Shown: positions 52,398-60,882 of the stretch, one piece after another
Position numbering within the stretch: the first letter of the stretch is position 1
Layout: each line of letters starts with the position of its first letter
Assembly: GCA_947565865.1 (NCBI GenBank)
Contig: CANOHT010000012.1
Location: 7,810-71,809 of the forward strand
DNA: 64,000 bases
From: an uncultured Clostridia bacterium
GTDB lineage: Bacteria; Bacillota; Clostridia; Christensenellales; Aristaeellaceae
Direction of reading: 5' to 3'
The notes under the pieces: model-generated
What the model was told of the DNA's origin: nothing
The model's input: only the letters and a program-made list of their open reading frames with translations
Databases searched by the model: none
Translations under genes and position numbers: made by a program

Positions 52398-54233
52398 ATG
52401 TGCGGAATTGTTGGTTATATCGGCGGGCGTCAGGCGCAGCCGATTCTGCTGGACGGTCTGTCCCGGTTGGAATACCGCGGCTATGACAGCGCGGGCATCG
52501 CGGTGATGGACTCGGGGGTTATCGGACTGATGAAGGCCAAGGGCCGGCTGAAGAACCTGGAGGATCGGCTGGCTGGTTCGCCGCTGAAGGGTACGGCGGG
52601 CATCGGTCACACCCGCTGGGCCACCCATGGCGAGCCCTCCGACCTCAACGCCCATCCGCATACGGACATGAAGGGCGATCTGGCCGTCGTCCACAACGGC
52701 ATCATCGAGAACCATGATCGCCTGCGGGAGTCCCTGCAGGCGCAGGGCTGCGTCTTCGTATCCCAGACGGATACGGAGGTCATCGCGCATCTGCTACACC
52801 AGCTCTACGCGGGCGATATGCTGACGGCTCTCCGCCGCGCCCAGAACATGCTGGAGGGCAGCTACGCCCTTTGCGTGATGGACGTGAAGGAGCCTGATGT
52901 GCTTTACTGCACCCGCAAGGACAGCCCCATGGTGCTGGGCCTGGGGGATGGCGAGCAGTTCGTGGCCAGCGATATTCCGGCCCTCATCGCTCATACGCGC
53001 AGGGTGGAGCTGATGGAGGACAAGGAAATCGCCGTCCTCCGCCGGGACAGCGTCGTGGTCTACGACCGCTACGGCCATGAGCGGCCCCTGAGCCCCATCC
53101 ATGTGGACTGGGATGTGGAGGCGGCGGAGAAGGGCGGATACGCCCACTTCATGCTCAAGGAAATTCACGAGGAGCCCGCCGCTCTCAGCAAAACCCTGAC
53201 GGCCCATGTGGACACCGCGGCGATGTGCCTGCGGGCCGACGCTTTCCCCTTTACAGCGGAGGAGGCGAAGGCGCTGACCAGCCTGACCATTGTGGCCTGC
53301 GGTACGGCGTATCATGCGGGCATCATCGGCAAATATGTGATTGAGCGCCTGGCACGTCTGCCCGTGGTGGTGGATGTGGCCAGCGAGTTCCGCTACCGGG
53401 AGCCTATCATGGGGGAGGGCGACCTGTTCCTGGCCATATCCCAGTCCGGCGAGACGGCGGATACCCTGGCCGCCATGCGGGAAGCGGCCCGTCTGGGCGC
53501 GAAGACCATGGCGCTGACCAACGTGCTGGGCTCTTCCATCGCCCGGGAGGCCGGCGGCAACGTGCTCTACACCTACGCCGGGCCGGAAATCGCCGTGGCG
53601 TCCACCAAGGCGTACATCACCCAGGTGGAAATGATGGTGCTTCTGGCCATCGACCTGGCGCAGAAGCGGGGGGCGATGACCCCGGAGGAAGCCGCTGACC
53701 TTCTGCGGGCAATGACGGACATTCCGCGCGGGGCCGAGGAGGTGCTCCGCATGGAGGAAGACGTGCAGCGCTTCGCCAGCGGGGCCTATGACCGCAAGCA
53801 TGTGTTCTATATCGGCCGCGGCGTTGACTACGCTCTGGCGATGGAGGCCAGCCTGAAGCTGAAGGAAGTCAGCTATATCATGAGCGAGGCCTACGCGGCG
53901 GGTGAATTGAAGCACGGCACCATCGCGCTGATCGAGCCAGGAACCCTGGTCTGCGCTCTGCTGACCCAGGAGCGGCTGGCCGACAAGACGCTCTCCAACA
54001 TCCGGGAGACCCGGAGCCGCGGCGCGCGTACCCTGGTGGTGTGCACCGAGGCGCTGCGGGAGAAGGCGGAGAAGGAAGCGGATACCCTGTGGGTCATTCC
54101 CGACTGCGCGGACTGTCTGGCCCCCCTGCTGGCGGTGATTCCCGTGCAGCTGCTGGCCTACGCCATGGCTGTCAGCCGGGGCTGCGATGTGGATAAGCCG
54201 CGCAACCTGGCCAAATCCGTCACGGTGGAGTGA
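52398..54233 (+). CDS. glmS: Glutamine-fructose-6-phosphate aminotransferase GlmS
   Basis: 611 residues, complete. It makes glucosamine 6-phosphate, the entry to UDP-GlcNAc and peptidoglycan. The N-terminal glutaminase has the catalytic Cys directly after Met (MCGIVGYIGG), HTRWATHGEPS and the Asn/Gly oxyanion set. Two SIS isomerase domains follow: SQSGETADTLAAMREA and YIGRGVDYALAMEASLKLKEVSYI, with the C-terminal KPRNLAKSVTVE. GGAGG precedes the ATG. Expressed from its own promoter. Confidence 0.97.
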   Translation: MCGIVGYIGGRQAQPILLDGLSRLEYRGYDSAGIAVMDSGVIGLMKAKGRLKNLEDRLAGSPLKGTAGIGHTRWATHGEPSDLNAHPHTDMKGDLAVVHNGIIENHDRLRESLQAQGCVFVSQTDTEVIAHLLHQLYAGDMLTALRRAQNMLEGSYALCVMDVKEPDVLYCTRKDSPMVLGLGDGEQFVASDIPALIAHTRRVELMEDKEIAVLRRDSVVVYDRYGHERPLSPIHVDWDVEAAEKGGYAHFMLKEIHEEPAALSKTLTAHVDTAAMCLRADAFPFTAEEAKALTSLTIVACGTAYHAGIIGKYVIERLARLPVVVDVASEFRYREPIMGEGDLFLAISQSGETADTLAAMREAARLGAKTMALTNVLGSSIAREAGGNVLYTYAGPEIAVASTKAYITQVEMMVLLAIDLAQKRGAMTPEEAADLLRAMTDIPRGAEEVLRMEEDVQRFASGAYDRKHVFYIGRGVDYALAMEASLKLKEVSYIMSEAYAAGELKHGTIALIEPGTLVCALLTQERLADKTLSNIRETRSRGARTLVVCTEALREKAEKEADTLWVIPDCADCLAPLLAVIPVQLLAYAMAVSRGCDVDKPRNLAKSVTVE

Positions 54234-54999
54234 CCAGAGGGCTTTGCCCTCTGAACTCCCAGTCAGGGGATCTGCCCCGACAGCCCGCGAAGGGCCTTCT
54301 CACCTCTTGACTCCCGTCTCGCGCCGGAGGCGCGGGCCGTGCCATATCATGTACAGGGGAACATAATTAGCAGAACCTTGCAAGGATGTGATTTCTTGCA
54401 AGGCTCTTTTGATCATAGCAGGGATTTCACCCTGCGGGGCGACCAAAGGGCTTCCCGACCGCCCTTTGGAAAGCTTCGGTTCGCATCCTTGTAAGTTGCT
54501 ATTTACCCAACATTTCCTCTCAACCTGCAGGGGAGCACGGCCTTTCATGCCCAACGTTACTAATATAGGCCAACGGTTCCAGTCCCATGTGCAACCACGC
54601 CGCGAAGCCATACCAGACGAAAACCCCGCTGCCTGCTGGACACTTGCCTGCTCCTATGGAGGTGGATGACCGCCCCTGCGAGGCGGTATTAGCTGGTAGC
54701 TGCCTATGGCTACGCACACCGTGTATGCCACGGGGGGCCTGGGGGCGGCTGCCCATGCAGGTTAAACTCAGCCGCCCCCCAGACCTCTTTGCTACTTTTT
54801 CCATGGAGAAAGTAGAACCCAACAGCACCATTGCCCTGCAAGGGCAAAACACCTTTGCAAAAGAAATTTGGTCAAGAAGGGATTTCGTCCCGCCGCCGCC
54901 CTGCCACTTTCCGCCTTCACCCTTTACGAAACGTGCCGAAACATGTTATCATACCGTTGTCAGCGGGGATATGGCATGCTGTGCGAATTTTGTCGATAG
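54234..54999. repeat. Intergenic region crowded with stem-loops
   Basis: About 770 bases with no supported gene but many inverted repeats. CAGAGGGC-TTT-GCCCTCTG at 54235-54253 probably ends glmS. CCTTGCAAG/CTTGCAAGG (54376-54384 with 54395-54403) is followed by CTCTTTTG and looks like a terminator. A perfect 11-bp GC stem pairs 54741-54751 with 54769-54779, and CTACTTT/AAAGTAG pairs 54792-54798 with 54809-54815. CCAAAGGGC/GCCCTTTGG lies near 54450-54480. The 14-mer TTTGCTACTTTTTC at 54788 also occurs at 42197. Probably a cluster of dispersed intergenic repeats. Confidence 0.55.
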
Positions 55000-55042
55000 A
55001 TTGTAACAAACAGTTTTTAATTGTTGCTGATTTTGTTACAAT
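55000..55042 (+). promoter_or_regulatory. Long inverted repeat at the sigma-factor promoter
   Basis: Perfect 11-base inverted repeat, ATTGTAACAAA (55000-55010) and TTTGTTACAAT (55032-55042); the right arm ends in a TACAAT -10-like box (55037-55042). No convincing -35 box 17 bases upstream (TTTTTA). It could be a regulator site or an autoregulatory promoter element. Confidence 0.6.
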
Positions 55043-55077
55043 TTCATTGGAATGAAACAGGGGGATCTTACGTTTAT

Positions 55078-55635
55078 ATGGATGAGCGATCCAGAAGAGG
55101 CGGCGGGGAGGCGCAGGCAGTGGGGCAGGCGGCGGAAATCCAGACGGACATGACGTACTTTGAGGAGCTTTACGAAAAGTACGCCACGGACGTTCTGCGG
55201 GTGTGCTACTTCTACCTGGGCGACCGGCAGAAGGCCGAGGATGTCTGCCAGGATGTGTTCGTCCGGCTGATGACCAACGCGCCTGTGCTGCAGGAGGGCC
55301 GGGAGAAGGCTTGGCTGCTGAAGGTGGCGCTGAACCGCTGCAGGGATCTGTGGCGGGGCGCGTGGGTCAAGCGCGTCGTGCTGGGCAGTCCCAATTTCGA
55401 GCTGGTGCCCGCGCCGGATGAGATCGGCCGGATTACCGAGCAGCAGGAGCTGATGGAGGCCATCAATCAGCTGCCCTCCGCCTTCAAGGAGGTCATCCTG
55501 CTGCACTACTATCAAGGCTATGGCATAACGGAGATTGCGGAAATGATGGAGCTGCCGGAGGGAACCATATCATCGCGGCTCAGCAGGAGCCGAAAAAAAC
55601 TGGAGCAGATTTTGAAGGGAGGCGATCGGGCATGA
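55078..55635 (+). CDS. ECF-type RNA polymerase sigma factor
   Basis: 185 residues. Region 2 (YEKYATDVLRVCYFYLGDRQKAEDVCQDVFVRLM) and region 4 (LPSAFKEVILLHYYQGYGITEIAEMMELPEGTISSRLSRSRKKL) are complete; there is no region 3, as in group IV sigma factors. The N-terminal 25 residues are polar. ATG at 55078 has AGGGGG ~10 bases upstream; the frame is open to 55021 without a good site. It overlaps the next gene by four bases (ATGA), whose product is a likely membrane anti-sigma. Confidence 0.92.
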   Translation: MDERSRRGGGEAQAVGQAAEIQTDMTYFEELYEKYATDVLRVCYFYLGDRQKAEDVCQDVFVRLMTNAPVLQEGREKAWLLKVALNRCRDLWRGAWVKRVVLGSPNFELVPAPDEIGRITEQQELMEAINQLPSAFKEVILLHYYQGYGITEIAEMMELPEGTISSRLSRSRKKLEQILKGGDRA

Positions 55636-56573
55636 ACAGGCAGGAGCTAAACAAGCAGCTGGAAGCCTTGCAGGTAAACGGCGACCGTGCGCTGTCCGGC
55701 ATGACGGCGGATCGCCGCCTGATGCTGAAGATTGAGAACGCGGCAAGGCAGCCTGTCGGCAGGGCGCCCTCGTCCCGCCGCGTGTGGGCGCCCGCGCTCG
55801 CCATGGCCGCCGTGCTGGCGCTGACCGTATGGGTGGCTGTACCCACGCTGAACCGCGGAGGCGAGCATCAGCTGATAAGCACCCAGGCGGCAGGGGATCC
55901 GGCAGACGTCCGGCGCGCTACCATGGACGTCCATCGAGATAATATCATCATCAGCCGCAACGGTACGATCCCGGGCTATCGCAGCCTGTGGGAGGACACC
56001 GGCGCGACCTTCCCGCTGATTGGCGTGAAGGGCCGCTATTACCGCATGATGACCAGTCCTGTTAGCGTAGACAGCAGCCTGCTGGGCGATTGCCTGGGCA
56101 CCGTGGAGGAATACACCACCGAGCCCTCTCTCTCCGGCACGGATGTGCTGCTGTCCAATATCGCGTCCTTCGGCACGGAGGTCTATGAAATCAGCGGCAT
56201 GGGCGGTACGCTGCTGGCCGCGAAGATCGGCGAGGATATACGGCTGTTTCAGCGGGTCAGCTTCAACAGCGGCGCTCTGCGGGGCAGCGAGACCCTGGCG
56301 GACACGCTGCAGGTCAGCGGCCGCATCACGGCCATGGAGCTCAGCGACGTGGGCGTTGTCAGCGATGCTGAAACCTGTGAGACGCTGTTCGATATGCTGA
56401 TGGAATACGCCAGCTATGAGTCCAGCGGTATGGTCAGCGGCAAGCAGAATCTGCTGATTGAGCTGGATAACGGCCTGACTGTGCAGCTGGCTGTCCGGGA
56501 GGATCGTCTGTCCGCCTGCGGCACCTGGAGCTGTCCGGAGTTCCTGGAGGCTTTCGAGCAGGCCGCCCAGTGA
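55632..56573 (+). CDS. Putative membrane-bound anti-sigma factor
   Basis: 313 residues. A ~50-residue cytoplasmic N-domain (MNRQELNKQLEALQVNGDRA ...) is followed by one membrane helix (about 53-70) and a ~240-residue extracellular domain with no recognised fold, ending in a short Cys-bearing segment (SACGTWSCPEFLEAF). Position, overlap with the sigma gene and topology fit an anti-sigma that holds the sigma factor at the membrane. The zinc-binding HXXXCXXC motif of ZAS anti-sigmas is absent, so the family is uncertain. Confidence 0.7.
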   Translation: MNRQELNKQLEALQVNGDRALSGMTADRRLMLKIENAARQPVGRAPSSRRVWAPALAMAAVLALTVWVAVPTLNRGGEHQLISTQAAGDPADVRRATMDVHRDNIIISRNGTIPGYRSLWEDTGATFPLIGVKGRYYRMMTSPVSVDSSLLGDCLGTVEEYTTEPSLSGTDVLLSNIASFGTEVYEISGMGGTLLAAKIGEDIRLFQRVSFNSGALRGSETLADTLQVSGRITAMELSDVGVVSDAETCETLFDMLMEYASYESSGMVSGKQNLLIELDNGLTVQLAVREDRLSACGTWSCPEFLEAFEQAAQ

Positions 56574-56586
56574 CCGGAACCACCCC

Positions 56587-56621
56587 AAAGCCCGTCTGAT
56601 GAAGCGTCAGGCGGGCTTTTT
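56587..56621 (+). terminator. Terminator after the sigma/anti-sigma operon
   Basis: 13-bp stem AAAGCCCGTCTGA (56587-56599) with TCAGGCGGGCTTT (56607-56619, one wobble), then TT. Confidence 0.88.
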
Positions 56622-56694
56622 CCATGTCTGCCAAGGTGCGAAATGAAGCGGATATGGCCGAATACGCCCGAAATGTGGGCAAACGCATGTTTTC

Positions 56695-56724
56695 TTGACA
56701 ATGGGCCTGTTCTCCTGTTATGAT
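56695..56724 (+). promoter_or_regulatory. Promoter of the 166-residue membrane protein gene
   Basis: TTGACA (56695-56700), 18 bases, TATGAT (56719-56724). Confidence 0.7.
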
Positions 56725-56755
56725 GGCAAAACATGAGGCAAGGGAGGCTCGGGCC

Positions 56756-57256
56756 ATGGATACCCTGGTGATGTTTCTGGCGCTGGCTGTGCTGGTGGCC
56801 TGCGCGGCTGTGATGATCCATGACAGGCGGGTTCGCAAGCGCCAGAAGCGGCTGGTGGCCTATCTTCGGCAGTCCGACCTTTATGCTCATCTGTATCCCA
56901 TGGTCAAGCGAATCGAACAGATGCATATCGAAAGCGTTGCCGTCCGGCGGGAGGAGGTATGTGTGCGCGCCTATGAGCCCGCTGGCCGAACGCTTCGCTT
57001 TACCTTTGATAAGCATGGCTTCGATCCCTTGGAGGATGATCGTCTCTACGCGCTCACCCTGGCGCTGGCGGTGGACGCGCCCATTCTGCGCGACAGCAAG
57101 CGCTACGACCTGCTGAAGCATGAGGATCAGTGCATGAACGGCGGCAAGGCGGCCTGGTATGAATACATGATCCGCACGGAGTTTAAGGACAGCATGGTTC
57201 GCGCGCGCTACGCCGACAGCTACAGGGAAAATATGCTGCGGCATTCGGGAAACTGA
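56756..57256 (+). CDS. Membrane-anchored protein of unknown function
   Basis: 166 residues. One N-terminal helix (MDTLVMFLALAVLVACAAVM, residues 1-20) is followed by the basic stop RRVRKRQKR and a soluble cytoplasmic domain. Features seen are VKRIEQMHIESVAVRREE, a Phe/Tyr-rich middle and KHEDQCMNGGKAAWYEYMI near the end. No known family is recognised. GGGAGG lies before the ATG at 56756. It has its own promoter and a terminator downstream, so it is monocistronic. Confidence 0.75.
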   Translation: MDTLVMFLALAVLVACAAVMIHDRRVRKRQKRLVAYLRQSDLYAHLYPMVKRIEQMHIESVAVRREEVCVRAYEPAGRTLRFTFDKHGFDPLEDDRLYALTLALAVDAPILRDSKRYDLLKHEDQCMNGGKAAWYEYMIRTEFKDSMVRARYADSYRENMLRHSGN

Positions 57257-57278
57257 CCAGCCTGTCCAAGCAAGCGAC

Positions 57279-57320
57279 GCAGTCCTCCTGCCTGAATTTG
57301 GGCGGGGGGATTGCTTTTTT
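57279..57320 (+). terminator. Terminator overlapping the cysK promoter
   Basis: Imperfect GC-rich stem (57279-57291 with 57299-57314) followed by TTTTTT (57315-57320). The T-run overlaps the -35 box of the next promoter. Confidence 0.65.
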
Positions 57321-57339
57321 GCGGTGATCGTACTATAAT
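57311..57339 (+). promoter_or_regulatory. cysK promoter
   Basis: TTGCTT (57311-57316), 17 bases, TATAAT (57334-57339). Its -35 box shares bases with the preceding terminator. Confidence 0.7.
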
Positions 57340-57411
57340 GCGCGCAAGTCATCCCCGCAGTCTGGCGCGAGCCGCTCAATTGGAAGGGCATGACCCAAGG
57401 AGGCCAACGTG

Positions 57412-58338
57412 ATGAAAATTGCCCATCAGGTGTCCGAGCTTATCGGTCATACGCCGCTGCTGGCGCTGGAACGCTTCAGCTGCGCGCGCGGTCTTTCCTG
57501 TCCTGTGCTGGCGAAGGCGGAGGGCTTCAATCCTGGCGGAAGCGCCAAGGATCGTATCGCTCTAAAGATGATTGAGGCCGCGGAGGCTGAAGGCGAGCTG
57601 AAGCCCGGCGGCGTCATCATTGAGCCGACCAGCGGCAACACGGGCATCGGACTGGCCTCGGTGGCCGCCGCCCGGGGCTATCGGGTCATCCTGACCATGC
57701 CGGACACCATGAGCCTGGAACGCCGTCAGCTGCTGGCTGCTTACGGCGCTGAAATCGTGCTGACGGAGGGATGCCTGGGGATGCAGGGCGCCGTGGAGCG
57801 GGCCGAGGCGCTGCATCGTGCCATGCCGGGCAGCGTGATTCCTGGCCAATTTGTCAATCCCGCCAATCCCGCCGCCCACCGCGCCTCCACGGGCCCGGAG
57901 ATTTGGGCCGACACCGACGGAGAGGTAGAGGTCTTCGTGGCGGGCGTGGGGACGGGCGGCACCATCACGGGCGTGGGCGAATACCTGAAGGCGCAAAACC
58001 CCGCCATCCGCGTGGTGGCGGTAGAGCCCGCGTCCTCGCCTCTGCTGTCTCAGGGAAAGGCCGGCCCCCACAAGATTCAGGGCATTGGCGCGAATTTCGT
58101 GCCGGAAGTGCTGAACCGCGGCATCTTGGATGAGATGATCCCCGTGGAAAACGACGACGCCTATGCCGCCTGCCGTGAGCTGGCCCGGACGGAAGGGCTG
58201 CTGGCGGGGATTTCCTCCGGCGCGGCCCTTCACGCGGCCTGTATGCTGGCGGCCCGGCCAGAGTACCGGGGCAAGATGATCGTGGCCCTGCTCCCGGACA
58301 CGGGCGAGCGGTATTTGTCCACCGGGGTATTTGAATAA
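57412..58338 (+). CDS. cysK: Cysteine synthase (O-acetylserine sulfhydrylase)
   Basis: 308 residues. Converts O-acetylserine and sulfide to cysteine with pyridoxal phosphate. PLP-binding Lys lies in FNPGGSAKDRIA (K47); the substrate loop is EPTSGNTGIGLA; the phosphate loop is GVGTGGTITGVGEYLK; IQGIGANFVPEVLN is typical of CysK rather than CBS. No CBS regulatory domain. ATG at 57412 (AAGGAGG upstream), GTG one codon earlier is possible. No T-box or SAM leader: only ~65 bases between promoter and start. Confidence 0.95.
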   Translation: MKIAHQVSELIGHTPLLALERFSCARGLSCPVLAKAEGFNPGGSAKDRIALKMIEAAEAEGELKPGGVIIEPTSGNTGIGLASVAAARGYRVILTMPDTMSLERRQLLAAYGAEIVLTEGCLGMQGAVERAEALHRAMPGSVIPGQFVNPANPAAHRASTGPEIWADTDGEVEVFVAGVGTGGTITGVGEYLKAQNPAIRVVAVEPASSPLLSQGKAGPHKIQGIGANFVPEVLNRGILDEMIPVENDDAYAACRELARTEGLLAGISSGAALHAACMLAARPEYRGKMIVALLPDTGERYLSTGVFE

Positions 58339-58346
58339 AGGAAATC

Positions 58347-58385
58347 AAAACCGGTGCGGAGATTTTTTCTTCGCACCGGTTTTTG
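58347..58385 (+). terminator. Terminator of cysK
   Basis: 12-bp stem AAAACCGGTGCG with CGCACCGGTTTT, loop of T-rich sequence and following T-run. Confidence 0.93.
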
Positions 58386-58561
58386 GGTGGTTATTTGTGC
58401 TTTTTAGGTATCGCCCGTTAGGTGTCGCTGCGCTCCCTGACTACGTTTTATCGCTTCGCGATGGGAGGACGCTGGGGGCCTTGCCCCCACCCCCTGCCTG
58501 AGGGCCACCGGCCCTCAGACTCCCATTTTCGCTGGCGCGATCCGCCATAGAATTCGCTTTT

Positions 58562-59791
58562 TTATTTCTTTAACCGGGTGATACGCTCCATGGCCTGCTT
58601 GGTCTTTTCCAGGGTATTGAAAGCGGTCAGGCGGAAATAGCCTTCGCCGCTGGGGCCGAAGCCGGAACCAGGGGTGCCGACAATGTTGCACTCGTTAAGC
58701 AGCTTGTCGAAGAAGGCCCAGGAGGTCATGCCCTCCGGCACCTTCAGCCAGATGTAGGGCGCGTCCACGCCGCCAAAGACGGTGAAGCCCGCAGCCATCA
58801 GGCTGTCCCGGATAAGCTTCGCGTTGGCCAGGTAGGAGGCGATGACCGCCTTGATCTGCTTCTGGCCTTCCAGGGTATACACCGCCGCCGCCGCCCGCTG
58901 AATGGGGTAGCTGACGCCGTTGAACTTGGTGGCCATGCGGCGCTTCCACAGGGCGTTCAGGCTGACCTTCTCGCCCTTGGCGTCCAGGCCGCATACCTCA
59001 TGGGGCACCACGGTGTAGGCGCAGCGGGTGCCGGTGAAGCCCGCCGTCTTGGAGAAGGAGTTGCACTCGATGGCCACCTCCCGGGCACCCTCCACCTCAT
59101 AGATGGACAGGGGAATATCCGGCGTGGTGACAAAGGCGCGATAGGCCGCGTCGTAGATGATGATGGCGCCGTTGGCCCGGGCCCAATCCACCCAGGGCTT
59201 CAGCTGCGCCTTGGTCAGCACGGTGCCGGTGGGGTTGTTGGGGTAGCAGAGATAAATCACATCCACCGGGCGATCGGGCAGGGCGGGGACAAAGCCGTTT
59301 TCCGCGTTGCAGGGCAGATACACCAGGCGATCCCAGCGGTCGTCCACATAATCGCCCGCACGGCCCGCCATGGCGTTGCTGTCCACATAAACAGGGTAAA
59401 CGGGGTCGGTGACGGCGATCACCGCGTCCTGGCTGAACAGCTCCTGGATGTTGCCCACGTCGCACTTCGCACCGTCGGAAATGAACACCTCATCGTAGCT
59501 CAGGTCGATGCCCCGGGCGGCGTAATCGTGCTCGCGGATGGCGTTGACCAGGAAATCGTAGCCGAAATCAGGGCCGTAGCCGCGGAAGGTTTCCAGCTGG
59601 CCCATCTCGTCCACGGCCTTGTGCATGGCATCAATGACCGCCGGAACCAGGGGCTGGGTCACGTCGCCAATGCCCAGACGGATAATGTCGGCCTCGGGAT
59701 GCTCGGCGGAATATGCCTTCACCCGCCTGGCAATCTCCGCGAAAAGGTAGGAACCGGGAAGCTTCTGAAAATGATCGTTGATGTGGAACAC
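58562..59791 (-). CDS. dapL: LL-diaminopimelate aminotransferase
   Basis: 409 residues. PLP enzyme that converts tetrahydrodipicolinate directly to LL-diaminopimelate, bypassing succinyl/acetyl intermediates. [14 protein letters not shown] (start), [31 protein letters not shown] and [15 protein letters not shown] (PLP lysine) are diagnostic for DapL. It starts with GTG at 59791, GGAGGAG four bases upstream. Placed 24 bases after dapF, so two consecutive steps of the pathway form one operon. Confidence 0.96.
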   Translation of the reverse strand: MFHINDHFQKLPGSYLFAEIARRVKAYSAEHPEADIIRLGIGDVTQPLVPAVIDAMHKAVDEMGQLETFRGYGPDFGYDFLVNAIREHDYAARGIDLSYDEVFISDGAKCDVGNIQELFSQDAVIAVTDPVYPVYVDSNAMAGRAGDYVDDRWDRLVYLPCNAENGFVPALPDRPVDVIYLCYPNNPTGTVLTKAQLKPWVDWARANGAIIIYDAAYRAFVTTPDIPLSIYEVEGAREVAIECNSFSKTAGFTGTRCAYTVVPHEVCGLDAKGEKVSLNALWKRRMATKFNGVSYPIQRAAAAVYTLEGQKQIKAVIASYLANAKLIRDSLMAAGFTVFGGVDAPYIWLKVPEGMTSWAFFDKLLNECNIVGTPGSGFGPSGEGYFRLTAFNTLEKTKQAMERITRLKK

Positions 59792-59815
59792 GCTGCTCCT
59801 CCGCCTTTCTTTTGA

Positions 59816-60652
59816 TTATTCGCCCAGCCATTCGCCGTCAAAGACGAACGCCGCCGGGCCCTCCTGATAAACGTGATTGTCCTCGGGGGACCAGGTCAGC
59901 TGAAGCTGGCCGCCCACAAGATCCATGGTTACGCAGCGATCCGCCTGCCCTGTCAGCACCGCCGCCACCAGAGAGGCGCAGGCGCCCGTCCCGCAGGCCA
60001 GGGTTTCTCCGGCGCCGCGCTCCCACACGCGCATCCGCAGATGCTCCCGGCTGACAACCTGGACGAACTCCGTATTTGTGCGGCGCGGGAAAACCGGATG
60101 CTGCTCGAACAGCGGGCCCACCGTGGTAAGATCCATGGCGTCGGGATCCTTCACGAACACCACGCAGTGGGGGTTGCCCATGGACACGCAGTGAATCTGA
60201 TAATTCACTCCGCCCACGTCCAGCCGATGGCCCATGACCGTCTCTCCGGGCAGGGAGACAGGGATCAGCCGCGGGGACAGTTCCGGCGTTCCCATGTCCA
60301 CACGGACGCTGGATACCTTGCCGTCGCTGACGCGAAGCTCCAGCTGCTTCAGCCCGCCTCCCGTCATCAGGGACACGCTGGTTTTCTTTGTCAGGCCCCG
60401 ATCGTAGACGTATTTTCCGATGCAGCGGACGCCGTTGCCGCACATCTCGCTTTCAGAGCCGTCGCTGTTGTACATCTTCATGGCGAAGTCCGCCACATCA
60501 CTGGGGCAGATCAGGATCAGACCGTCGCTGCCCACGCCGAAGTGCTGCCGACTCATGGCCCTGGCCAGGGCGGAGGGGTCGCGTACCGTCTCCTCAAAGC
60601 AGTTGACATAAATGTAATCATTGCCGATGCCGTGCATCTTGGTAAAGCGCAT
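59816..60652 (-). CDS. dapF: Diaminopimelate epimerase
   Basis: 278 residues. Epimerises LL- to meso-diaminopimelate, needed for peptidoglycan cross-links and lysine. The two catalytic cysteines lie in SEMCGNGVRCIGKY (first) and LACGTGACASLVAAV (second); FTKMHGIGNDYIYVN opens the protein as usual. ATG at 60652 after GGAGGTG; an ATG at 60673 is in frame but lacks a site. First gene of the dapF-dapL operon. Confidence 0.96.
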   Translation of the reverse strand: MRFTKMHGIGNDYIYVNCFEETVRDPSALARAMSRQHFGVGSDGLILICPSDVADFAMKMYNSDGSESEMCGNGVRCIGKYVYDRGLTKKTSVSLMTGGGLKQLELRVSDGKVSSVRVDMGTPELSPRLIPVSLPGETVMGHRLDVGGVNYQIHCVSMGNPHCVVFVKDPDAMDLTTVGPLFEQHPVFPRRTNTEFVQVVSREHLRMRVWERGAGETLACGTGACASLVAAVLTGQADRCVTMDLVGGQLQLTWSPEDNHVYQEGPAAFVFDGEWLGE

Positions 60653-60726
60653 ACCCGCACCTCCATTACACAATCCGCGGCCTCTGAAGCGTCTTGCTTC
60701 CGTCCGTCAGGCAACCGCGACGCCTC

Positions 60727-60755
60727 ATTATATGACATTTTGCCCGCCGCGTAAA
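60727..60755 (-). promoter_or_regulatory. dapF-dapL promoter
   Basis: Minus strand TTTACG (60750-60755), 17 bases, TATAAT (60727-60732). Confidence 0.65.
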
Positions 60756-60811
60756 GAAGTAACCGCTATTTTCAAGGAAAAAAGCTGGAAAACGCGCATG
60801 TTTTCTGCCGC

Positions 60812-60840
60812 TTGTTTTGTTTTGGCCGTTATGCTACAAT
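60812..60840 (+). promoter_or_regulatory. Promoter of the amidase gene
   Basis: TTGTTT (60812-60817), 17 bases, TACAAT (60835-60840). Confidence 0.65.
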
Positions 60841-60882
60841 AAGCTGCGGCCAACGGTTTCAAAAGAAAGCGGGGAATTCATC

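Noticed and set aside
54570..54640. tRNA-like GGTTCCAGTCCC sequence.
   Set aside because: No matching acceptor, D or anticodon stems around it.
54520..54852. 110-codon minus-strand frame in the stem-loop region.
   Set aside because: Covers several hairpins and lacks a ribosome binding site; more likely a by-product of dispersed repeats.
57340..57411. T-box or SAM riboswitch before cysK.
   Set aside because: Only about 65 leader bases and no T-box sequence or multi-helix fold.
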